DNA of 35,412 nucleotides from Syntrophaceae bacterium (lineage in GTDB: Bacteria > Desulfobacterota > Syntrophia > Syntrophales > Smithellaceae), in assembly GCA_016927935.1 (NCBI GenBank), contig JAFGLS010000191.1, positions 1 to 35,412 on the forward strand. Direction: 5' to 3'. The notes beneath the pieces were generated by a model. It did no database searches and was not told where the DNA came from. It worked only from the letters and a program-made list of their open reading frames with translations. Both the position numbers and the translations under genes were made by a program. Positions 26,567-33,777 of the stretch are shown here, one piece after another (position 1 is the stretch's first letter; every line of letters begins with the position of its first letter).

Positions 26567-28498
26567 TCATATTTTGAGTGCTGCTGCATACCCTTCCTGC
26601 ACGGCGGACATAATATCTCGTACTGCCGAACAGTCGCCAATCACAAAGGTTTTTTCTATTTTGCCATTTAGAACATCAGCCGTTGCCTTATTCGAACGGG
26701 ATCCAACCGCAATCACAATGGTCTGGGCTTCGATGGTCTTATTTTCACCCTCTTTTGTAGTGATAATAATTCCCGTATCCGTTATCTCTTCCTCGCGCAC
26801 CCCTGCATAAAAGCCAATATTTTGCTCATACAGGCGGGCAAGCAGGTAGTGTTTATTCATCGGGTAGACACTTTGTGCCAACTCATCGAGTATCTCAATG
26901 ATTGTTACCTCTTTCCCCATTTCCACAAGGAATTCTGCGGTCTCACAACCAACCTGATTTCCGCCAATTACAACAACTTTGTCGCCTACCTCGGCGTTTC
27001 CTCTCAATACATCTGAAAAGAGAACAACATTTTTCTTCTGAATACCCGCAATAGGAGGAACCAGCGGATTGGCTCCGGCTGCTATGATCAACGCATCCGG
27101 CTTTTCATTCTCAATCAGGACGTGATCTACTTCCGTTTCCAGCTCGACAGCTACAGTCTGTTTTGTAAGCTGTCTTTGCTGATACTCGACAAAAAGCTTC
27201 AGGTTTTGTTTGTTGGGGGGTATATACGCCAGCAAAAGTTGCCCACCAAGTTCTTTCTCCTTTTCATACAGAGTGACATGATGCCCGCTCAAAGCTGCCA
27301 CGCGTGCGGCCTCCATCCCGGCTGTCCCGCCACCAACAACCATAACTTTTTTAGGAGTCTTAGCCGCAGCTATCGAATATTCATGTTCCTTGCCCGCTGC
27401 AGGATTTACCACACACTGCAAGGGCTTATCCATGAACACAACATGCTCAAGACAGCATAAGCATGCATTGCAAGGTCTGATCTCGTCGATCCTGTCTGAA
27501 GCCGCCTTATTGGGAAGCTCCGGGTCAGCAATCAAACCCCGCCCAATAACAATCAGATCTGCTTTTCCTTCTTGAAGCACTTTTTCACCGGTCTCGGCAT
27601 TCATTCTTCCGACAGACATTACCGGAATGCTGACTGTTTTCTTAACCGCAGCTGCTAAATCAACGAGAACTCCTCTGCCCTGGGCGGTATGCGGGCCGGC
27701 GCGTAGTATCGTCTCGCCGGTAGACAATGATACGTCAACAGCATTTGCACCGGCTTCCTGTGCCATTATAGCGATCTGTTGAACTTCGTCTGAGGTAAGA
27801 CCTGCCTGAGGTCCGTATTCTTGCCCGTTAATCCGGAACCAAACAGGATAGTCCTTGCCCAGAAGGTCATTAATTGCCGTTATAATCTCAATAAGAAATC
27901 GGGCCCTGTTCTCCAATGAACCACCATATTTGTCGCTTCGCCCGTTGAAATAAGACGACAAGAATTCCGATATCAAATATCCATGGGCGGCGTGTACCTC
28001 TACACCGTCGAAACCGGCTTCCCGGGCACGTTTGGCTGCATTGGCAAAACACTGCACCATCTCCTCGACCTCGATCGTGCTCAGTTCACGGGGAATTTCA
28101 CGCCCTGTCTTCTGGACAGCAGACGGACCCACAGGTTGGATACCATTATTAAAAGTCGATTTTGCTCCGGCACCAGCCTGGACGAGTTGTATGGCAATCA
28201 TTGCGCCATGTTTTTTAACCTTCTTTACCAGTTCGCTCAGCCCAGGGATAAACTTATCGTCATTTATATTTAACTGGTTAATAAGCCCCCGCCCTACGTC
28301 ATCAACACATGCCGCTTCAACCGTTACCAAAGCCACGCCTCCATGTGCCCTGGCTTCATAATAGTCCTGCATTCTTTCCGTCACGAAGCCTTCAGCGGTT
28401 CCATAATTAGTGCACATGCCTGACATTACGATTCGATTTTTCAAATTAAGCGTTCCGATTTGTATCGGCTGAAACAAATGAGTGAACTCTGTTTTCAT
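26567..28498 (-). CDS. NADH:flavin oxidoreductase / 2,4-dienoyl-CoA reductase-like flavoprotein
   Basis: The 643-residue protein has the FadH/enoate-reductase/BaiCD architecture. An Old-Yellow-Enzyme TIM barrel spans about 1-335 with the HGYLISEFLSSYFNGR signature at 172-187. A [4Fe-4S] motif follows (C343, C346, C349, C362; extra C348), then an FAD/NAD(P)-binding region with GGGTAGMEAA (389-398) and a second GGNQVGCE motif. It would reduce or desaturate an activated C=C bond of an enoyl or dienoyl compound with NAD(P)H. FldZ-type cinnamate reductases share this architecture. ATG 28498 has AGGAG at 7-bp spacing. It leads the minus-strand catabolic genes, 202 bp after the regulator gene. Confidence 0.92.
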   Translation of the reverse strand: MKTEFTHLFQPIQIGTLNLKNRIVMSGMCTNYGTAEGFVTERMQDYYEARAHGGVALVTVEAACVDDVGRGLINQLNINDDKFIPGLSELVKKVKKHGAMIAIQLVQAGAGAKSTFNNGIQPVGPSAVQKTGREIPRELSTIEVEEMVQCFANAAKRAREAGFDGVEVHAAHGYLISEFLSSYFNGRSDKYGGSLENRARFLIEIITAINDLLGKDYPVWFRINGQEYGPQAGLTSDEVQQIAIMAQEAGANAVDVSLSTGETILRAGPHTAQGRGVLVDLAAAVKKTVSIPVMSVGRMNAETGEKVLQEGKADLIVIGRGLIADPELPNKAASDRIDEIRPCNACLCCLEHVVFMDKPLQCVVNPAAGKEHEYSIAAAKTPKKVMVVGGGTAGMEAARVAALSGHHVTLYEKEKELGGQLLLAYIPPNKQNLKLFVEYQQRQLTKQTVAVELETEVDHVLIENEKPDALIIAAGANPLVPPIAGIQKKNVVLFSDVLRGNAEVGDKVVVIGGNQVGCETAEFLVEMGKEVTIIEILDELAQSVYPMNKHYLLARLYEQNIGFYAGVREEEITDTGIIITTKEGENKTIEAQTIVIAVGSRSNKATADVLNGKIEKTFVIGDCSAVRDIMSAVQEGYAAALKI

Positions 28499-28600
28499 AC
28501 TCTTGCTCCTAATCTGGTTATTGTCTATCAGTTAGCAATCCAATTTCTAGACACATCTCTCCTACATGTTTTATTGATCTATTTTTTTGTTCTGGATCTA

Positions 28601-28673
28601 ATGCCACATATCCCATCAAGTAACGGATCCAATTGCCCGCAAGCTGAATCCGTCTGACCTTGATGGCAGGCAT
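28601..28673. repeat. Nested inverted repeat between the regulator and OYE genes
   Basis: Several pairs nest around one centre: ATGCC/GGCAT (28601-28605/28669-28673), CCATCAAG/CTTGATGG (28613-28620/28659-28666), ACGGAT/ATCCGT (28623-28628/28648-28653) and TTGC/GCAA (28633-28636/28639-28642). On the plus strand it is followed directly by TTTTTCTT, like an intrinsic terminator for that strand. On the minus strand, where the flanking genes lie, no uridine run follows. Confidence 0.55.
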
Positions 28674-28700
28674 TTTTCTTAAAAAACTAACTACTTAATG

Positions 28701-29927
28701 TCAATTTTTCCCATGGCTTTCCCTTTTTGCTCCCGAATACACAGAAGCTCCTCGATGCAAACGCACACTCGAGATTAAGAGATTTGTCACTTCTTCGATC
28801 TCTATAGCCTTATCCGGCTCCGTCCCCTTTGGGACTATCAACCACCGAAGAAGCACATGATTGATGCCCCCCATCAGCATATTTCGAAATATTCTGGGGT
28901 TAATATCAGGGTCGAAAACACCCTCGTCCTGCCCTTCCTTTACCATGGATACAATCAGATCGTTGTACTGTTTGAAGGCTTTGTAGGCATTTTGATCATA
29001 GAATTTGCGGTTTGTTGAAATCAACAAAAGATACACTTTAAGATAATCCGGTTTTGTCAAATAATTCTCACAGCGATATTCAATAAATCGTCGTAATTTT
29101 CTCTCAGCGTTTCCGATAGAAAATATCTTGTCTATCAATCGAACATCATCTGTCATCTCCCTATCAGCAATAGAGAGAAGCAGATCCTCTTTGTTCTCAA
29201 AATATTCATATAAAATTCCATCAGAAACCCCCGCGTTTCCTGCAATTTCTGAAATCGTTGCTTCATAATAACCTTTTTGACTGAAAACTTTGATGGCAGA
29301 ATTTAACAACCTTTGTTTTTTATTGTCTTGTTCTTCACTACTGTCGGGATACTTTCTTGTCATATTCTTGAATAGCCTAAAAATATCAGGCACATCATCG
29401 GTAATTTCCGAAATCTCTTTCAGGACCAGGCAACTCAAGACACTATAATCAATTGCACCGAAAAGCAAATCCCTTACAAGCCTTGAATTACTATTCGGAT
29501 CAAATTCTCCATCGTTCTTGCCTGCCTCAAAGATATCAATAAACATAGAACCAAATTCTTTGATATGATAATAGGCTTCGGTCTGGTAAAAAAGCTTGTT
29601 GGACCTGCATTCCATTTGCAGGATTACAGAATACTTTGGATATTTCTGATACTGATCCATCAGGCTCCAGACAAGCTTCCGTAATAAATTTTCACTACCT
29701 TCTATGGCCTGCAGGTCATGCTTGGCCCTTTCCATATATTGTCCCGCTCGCCTTGCGGCAATAGAGAAAAGCAGATCCTGCTTATCACGATAATGCTTGT
29801 ACAGGGCAGAGGGCGAGATCCCGGCATGAGCGGCAATCTCAGCAATATTTGCGCCATGATAACCTTTTTCATAAATTATTTCGGTTGCCGCTATCAGGAT
29901 TCTTTCTTTTGTATCTATTCTTGCCAT
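28701..29927 (-). CDS. Tandem TetR-family regulator (two TetR units in one chain)
   Basis: The protein (408 residues from ATG 29927) holds two complete TetR-like units. HTH 1 covers residues 8-55 (AEIAAHAGISPSALYKHYRDK) and HTH 2 residues 205-252 (SEIAGNAGVSDGILYEYFENK). Each is followed by a helical ligand-binding-type domain with matching pieces (YSVILQMECRSNKLFY and YLKVYLLLISTNRKFY). An ordinary TetR protein is about 200 residues and works as a dimer, so one chain may act as a covalent dimer. In CoA-ester clusters such regulators often respond to acyl-CoA. TTG 29933 is an alternative start. A TTGACA/TTCAAT promoter with a palindrome lies 68 bp upstream. Confidence 0.9.
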   Translation of the reverse strand: MARIDTKERILIAATEIIYEKGYHGANIAEIAAHAGISPSALYKHYRDKQDLLFSIAARRAGQYMERAKHDLQAIEGSENLLRKLVWSLMDQYQKYPKYSVILQMECRSNKLFYQTEAYYHIKEFGSMFIDIFEAGKNDGEFDPNSNSRLVRDLLFGAIDYSVLSCLVLKEISEITDDVPDIFRLFKNMTRKYPDSSEEQDNKKQRLLNSAIKVFSQKGYYEATISEIAGNAGVSDGILYEYFENKEDLLLSIADREMTDDVRLIDKIFSIGNAERKLRRFIEYRCENYLTKPDYLKVYLLLISTNRKFYDQNAYKAFKQYNDLIVSMVKEGQDEGVFDPDINPRIFRNMLMGGINHVLLRWLIVPKGTEPDKAIEIEEVTNLLISSVRLHRGASVYSGAKRESHGKN

Positions 29928-29933
29928 ATCCAA

Positions 29934-30261
29934 AAATATCCTTAGAAACTATTCTTACTAATAAAATATAAATCGTATTTAATCATGCAAACTCATTGAA
30001 TACCATTCTCTTTTTATTGTCAAGCATAAATAATTATTTTTCTTGCTCCTTCCTTATTTCCTCAATGCATTGATTTTATTTGTTTTTTTTGGTTGATAAA
30101 ATACATTATAAATTTAACTATCTGAATTTAAATACTCTTCATCCTTTCCAACCTAAATTAAAAAGGTTTAAAATAGGTCTTGCCTGCAAATATTTAATTT
30201 GGTAATAGCCCTATCTTTATTTTAGTATTTACCTAACCAACTAATACAAAATGAGGTTTTA
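29934..30261. other. Divergent, AT-rich regulatory region
   Basis: This stretch separates the minus-strand regulator from the plus-strand activator gene. It holds the regulator promoter near 29995-30023. For the activator I see only weak candidates, for example TTGCCT near 30180 with a poor downstream hexamer, and no confident call. No open frame or RNA gene is apparent. Confidence 0.6.
29995..30023 (-). promoter_or_regulatory. Promoter of the tandem TetR gene with overlapping palindrome
   Basis: Read on the minus strand, TTGACA (30018-30023) and TTCAAT (29995-30000) are separated by exactly 17 bp. The palindrome GAAT-N3-ATTC (29998-30008) overlaps the -10 box. The whole block matches the acyl-CoA dehydrogenase promoter at 24 of 30 positions, which suggests a shared operator and autoregulation. 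Confidence 0.55.
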
Positions 30262-31065
30262 ATGACAAATAAACCAAATTGTTTTGCCGCAGGAGTGGAT
30301 ATAGGCTCAGTAACCGCCAAGACGTTAATTATTGACCAAAATTGTCAGCTTCTGGCTTCCAATCTGATCCACGGGAAAATTGTTGACGAAAAATCTGCCA
30401 GAATTTCTTTACTTCAGGCCTTGCAATCGGCAAACCTGACCGAAACAGAAATAGACTTCATGGTCACCACAGGATACGGCAGAAAAATGGTAAACTTTGG
30501 AGATAAAGAAATCACGGAAATCAGTTGCCATGCCAAGGGTTCCCGATTTTTATTCCCTGCTGCAAAAACAGTAATCGATATCGGTGGCCAGGACAGCAAA
30601 GCAATCTCCTTGACACATGATGGCAAAATAGCCAATTTTGCCATGAATGACAAGTGTGCTGCCGGAACTGGGAGATTCCTGGAAGTTATGTCCCACGCAT
30701 TGGACATACCCCTTGAGGATATGGGCACACTCTCCCTGGAAGCAGAAAACCCGGCATTAGTCAGTAGTGTCTGTACCGTATTTGCAGAATCAGAAGTCAT
30801 TTCACTCAAAGCACAGGGACGCTCAACACTGGACATTATCGCCGGCATTCATGATGCCATCGGCCGACGGGTGCATGGCTTGGTCAGTAGAATAGGCATA
30901 AACCCTCCTCTAATAATGAGCGGTGGGGTTGCAAAAAATATAGGCGTTGTCCGTGCCCTGGAAAAACTCCTGGAAACCAACATTTATGTACCGCCGGAAC
31001 CACAAATCGTAGGGGCTCTTGGAGCCGCTCTTTATGCCCTATCAGAACTAATCGAAGAGAATTGA
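30262..31065 (+). CDS. 2-hydroxyacyl-CoA dehydratase activator ATPase (HgdC/BcrD/BadG family)
   Basis: The 267-residue protein is a complete BadF/BadG/BcrA/BcrD/HgdC-type ATPase of the ASKHA fold. It has GVDIGSVTAK (11-20), DIGGQDSKAI (106-115), Cys132 in NDKCAAGTGRF and Cys171 in SSVCTVFAESEV. The two cysteines are 39 residues apart, as in HgdC, where a [4Fe-4S] cluster bridges the homodimer. It would couple ATP hydrolysis to electron injection into the BcrC/BcrB-like pair at 14163-16669, about 14 kb away on the other strand. It is the only such ATPase in the window. The start ATG has GAGG upstream. Confidence 0.93.
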   Translation: MTNKPNCFAAGVDIGSVTAKTLIIDQNCQLLASNLIHGKIVDEKSARISLLQALQSANLTETEIDFMVTTGYGRKMVNFGDKEITEISCHAKGSRFLFPAAKTVIDIGGQDSKAISLTHDGKIANFAMNDKCAAGTGRFLEVMSHALDIPLEDMGTLSLEAENPALVSSVCTVFAESEVISLKAQGRSTLDIIAGIHDAIGRRVHGLVSRIGINPPLIMSGGVAKNIGVVRALEKLLETNIYVPPEPQIVGALGAALYALSELIEEN

Positions 31066-31208
31066 ACCCATATTATTCAATTCTTACACCCTATGCATTT
31101 TGACTCTCGTATATCCAGGCATCACCATTTTTATACTCCCGAAACGACGTACAATTATAACAATTGAAAATATACCTGTTCTGATCAATCAATTTTTTAT
31201 CGTTCATT

Positions 31209-31251
31209 AAATAGTATAATATTAAATGGTTATACTATTTAATATTATACT
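31209..31251. repeat. AT-rich inverted repeats upstream of the acyl-CoA dehydrogenase promoter
   Basis: AGTATAATATTAAAT (31213-31227) is perfectly repeated in inverted orientation at 31237-31251. An overlapping 11-bp pair, AAATAGTATAA/TTATACTATTT, occupies 31209-31219 and 31230-31240. The block lies 22 bp before the -35 box at 31273. It could be an operator or an upstream hairpin; there is no GC content to make it a normal terminator. Confidence 0.6.
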
Positions 31252-31272
31252 TATTCTAAAATAATAATATCC

Positions 31273-31301
31273 TTGACAAACATAAGAGAATAATATTCAA
31301 T
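31273..31301 (+). promoter_or_regulatory. Promoter of the acyl-CoA dehydrogenase gene with overlapping palindrome
   Basis: TTGACA (31273-31278) and TTCAAT (31296-31301) are separated by 17 bp. The palindrome GAAT-AAT-ATTC (31288-31298) covers the end of the spacer and part of the -10 box. The start codon is 42 bp downstream, with AGGAGG before it. The near match to the regulator promoter indicates joint control. Confidence 0.6.
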
Positions 31302-31342
31302 TTTAAACACAACACTGATTACAATTAACCAAGGAGGACAAC

Positions 31343-32563
31343 ATGAGGTCATTACCGCCGAGAATGATGGATTTGCTTTATCACGAAATGATCTTACCTG
31401 AAGAGACAGTGGAAGTGCGAAAAAAAGTGCGCGAATTTGCAATAAAGGAAGTAGCACCCCGTGCACATGAGATTGCACATCAGGAGGAAAGCACTGATAC
31501 ATTTCCTCGGGATATTTTTGAGAAGATGGCTAAAGAGGAATTATTCAAAATCCCTTTTCCTAAGGAATATGGAGGCTTAGGATTGAAATATCCTACATGT
31601 GCTACCGTGGTCACCATTGAGGAACTGGCCTATATCAGCAATAGCATTGCTGCTGTTTACGACGTTCACTGCATCCTGTGCGGTCATGCGATCATGTATG
31701 GGTCAGACTTTATAAGAAACAAGTATTTGAAACCAATGACAGAAGGGAACTTAATCGGTTGTTTTGCAACCACCGAACCGGAGGCCAGTTCTGACTTATC
31801 ATCTCATTCGGTCAAAACCGTCGCAAGGAAGAGCGGCAACAAATATATCGTTAATGGTCATAAACGGTTTATTACCAACGCAGCCGTAGCCAATCATGTG
31901 ACTGTATTGGTTAATCTTGAAGGCAAACTGAGTGAACTTGTCATTGAGCTTGATTCACCGGGATGCACCGTGGGCGATCCGGACAAGAAAATGGGAAACA
32001 GAGGGCAGCTTACTTCCGACATATATTTTGATAATGTGGAAGTTCCTGAAGAAAATCTGATCTCTGAGCAGGGAAACGGCCTACGTGTAGCCCTTGGAAC
32101 GCTCACATATGGCAGAGTTGGAATTGCAGCAAGTGGAGTCGGTATGGCCCAATCAGCATTTGATGAATGTGTCGAGTATATGAAAAATAGAGAGGCCTTC
32201 GGAAAAAAGATCTCTCAATTCCAGTATTGGCAGTTTAAACTGGCGGAAAGAGCCATTCAAATCGAAAACTCCCGCAATCTATATACAAAGGCCGCGTTAA
32301 GGATTGATCAGGGCTTTGAATTTCCGGAACCGGAAGCTGCCGGGGCAAAGTATTATGGCACGGAATGCGCAGGTGATATGGCCAGAGATGCAGTTCAGAT
32401 ATTTGGGGGTTATGGATTTATGAGAACCTTGGCGCATGACCACTCAACATATAAGGTTGAAGAAATATTCAGGGATTATAAAATCGCTGAGATCTATGAA
32501 GGGACAAACGAAATACAAAAAATGATCATATCTCGCGCCATATTCGGCAGAGATAATTTATAG
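31343..32563 (+). CDS. Acyl-CoA dehydrogenase
   Basis: The 406-residue protein is a full-length acyl-CoA dehydrogenase. The N-terminal helical domain is followed by the CFATTEPEASSDL FAD/substrate loop and KRFITNAAVANHVTVLV strands. A C-terminal helical domain carries MKNREAFGKKISQFQYWQFKLAE and the FGGYGFM segment. The catalytic base is probably Glu386 in IAEIYEGTNEIQ, the position used by short- and medium-chain enzymes. It oxidises an acyl-CoA to a 2,3-enoyl-CoA, passing electrons to ETF, or works in reverse with reduced ETF. No etf genes are in the window. AAGGAGG precedes the ATG. It begins a likely operon with the isomerase gene, 86 bp downstream. Confidence 0.94.
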   Translation: MRSLPPRMMDLLYHEMILPEETVEVRKKVREFAIKEVAPRAHEIAHQEESTDTFPRDIFEKMAKEELFKIPFPKEYGGLGLKYPTCATVVTIEELAYISNSIAAVYDVHCILCGHAIMYGSDFIRNKYLKPMTEGNLIGCFATTEPEASSDLSSHSVKTVARKSGNKYIVNGHKRFITNAAVANHVTVLVNLEGKLSELVIELDSPGCTVGDPDKKMGNRGQLTSDIYFDNVEVPEENLISEQGNGLRVALGTLTYGRVGIAASGVGMAQSAFDECVEYMKNREAFGKKISQFQYWQFKLAERAIQIENSRNLYTKAALRIDQGFEFPEPEAAGAKYYGTECAGDMARDAVQIFGGYGFMRTLAHDHSTYKVEEIFRDYKIAEIYEGTNEIQKMIISRAIFGRDNL

Positions 32564-32649
32564 GAAAGGTATGAATCGTTTTAATCGGCTTTAAAGTTCG
32601 ATCCAAAGATTTTGAAAGACAAAACAAAGAACCCAAAGGGGAGAAAATA

Positions 32650-33402
32650 ATGAGCTTTGTACATGTAGACAAAGAAGATGGGATTGCCGTGGTTACAATC
32701 AGCAGAGGAAAAGTGAACGCACTTAACGAAGCTTTGGTAGAGCAAATGGCCAACCAGTTGGAAAAGATTGAAAAGGACAAATCCACAAAATCGGTTATTC
32801 TTACAGGTCAAGGAAAGTTTTTTTCTTTTGGTTTTGATATACCAGAATTCCTGGGTTATCAAAAGGAATCTTTTACAAGATTTATTACCAAATTCAGCAA
32901 CCTCTACAATTACATCTTTCTCTTTCCAAAACCAGTCATTGCAGCCCTAAACGGTCATACCATTGCAGGTAGCTGCTTACTGGCAACTGCTTGTGATTAC
33001 AAAATAATGGCATCGGGAAGCGCCAGAATTTCATTGAATGAACTTACCTTTGGTGCTTCTTTGTTATCGGGGGGTGTTGAAATGCTTAAGCGTTGCGTTG
33101 GTCAACGTAACGCAGAGACAGTGCTTTACAGTGGTTCAATGTATCCTGCAGAAAAAGCAATATCATTGGGATTGATCGACCAGGTGTCATCTGAAGAACA
33201 ATTATCTCATGATGCCAAAAAAGTGGCCAATGATTTTGCGAGGAGAGACGGTAATGCTTTCAGCAGCATGAAAAAACTGTTGAGGAAAAATATTGCTGAA
33301 ACAATAAGTAAGGGGGAAAAAGAGTCCATCCAGGAATTCGTCGATATCTGGTACTCTGAAAGCACCCAGAAAAACCTTAAGGATATACAAATCCGATCTT
33401 AA
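32650..33402 (+). CDS. Delta3-delta2-enoyl-CoA isomerase-like crotonase-family protein
   Basis: The 250-residue protein has the crotonase fold, with the CoA-binding segment at about 55-70 (GKFFSFGFDIPEF) and the oxyanion region AALNGHTIAGSCLLATACDY. Enoyl-CoA hydratases use two glutamates. Here the first position is Leu110 and only the second, Glu131 (LNELTFG), is kept. That pattern, and the neighbouring ACDYKIM and ISLNEL pieces, resemble mitochondrial-type enoyl-CoA isomerases (ECI1), so isomerisation of 3-enoyl- to 2-enoyl-CoA is more likely than hydration. GGGGAG precedes ATG 32650. It lies between the acyl-CoA dehydrogenase and a thiolase. Confidence 0.85.
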   Translation: MSFVHVDKEDGIAVVTISRGKVNALNEALVEQMANQLEKIEKDKSTKSVILTGQGKFFSFGFDIPEFLGYQKESFTRFITKFSNLYNYIFLFPKPVIAALNGHTIAGSCLLATACDYKIMASGSARISLNELTFGASLLSGGVEMLKRCVGQRNAETVLYSGSMYPAEKAISLGLIDQVSSEEQLSHDAKKVANDFARRDGNAFSSMKKLLRKNIAETISKGEKESIQEFVDIWYSESTQKNLKDIQIRS

Positions 33403-33777
33403 TATATTTATAGAGAACCGTCAGTAAATATGTGAATGAAGATTAACCGGGTTTCTAATTGATTATAAGCAATAATGATCTGTTGTCCGTACGATCTGAA
33501 ATATATAACTGACCATTGCAGATATAAGAAATATTATCGGATCTTAATAATGTAAAGGTTGAAACATTGATAAAAATATAGCTGACTCATCATCTAGCTG
33601 CAGGAAGACGGAATATCGTGATAATCAGAATGCAAAAGTTGATCCTCACAGACCCACTTTCTGATATTCCGTCTTCCCACCCTCCGATTCAGATCTTCAG
33701 CTATTTCTTTATGGATAAAAACGCTTAAGGGGAAAACAACTTATTTCTTAGAAACATTGAAAAGGGAGAAAAAAATA
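33403..33777. other. Intergenic region with a structured repeat element
   Basis: This region separates the isomerase and thiolase genes. Its main content is the nested inverted repeat listed at 33578-33704. I see no confident promoter, although a TTGTCC hexamer near 33482 has AT-rich sequence downstream, and no open frame. The size of the gap suggests that the thiolase may have its own promoter. Confidence 0.5.
33578..33704. repeat. Nested inverted-repeat element with 15-bp perfect arms
   Basis: Three pairs share a centre: ATAGCTGA/TCAGCTAT (33578-33585/33697-33704), GGAAGACGGAATATC with its perfect inverted copy (33603-33617/33663-33677), and GTGATAATCA/TGATCCTCAC (33618-33627/33640-33649, 8 of 10 paired). 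The middle stem is GC-mixed and strong. No uridine run follows on either strand. It may be a small non-autonomous mobile element, a processing hairpin or a structured RNA. Confidence 0.65.
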
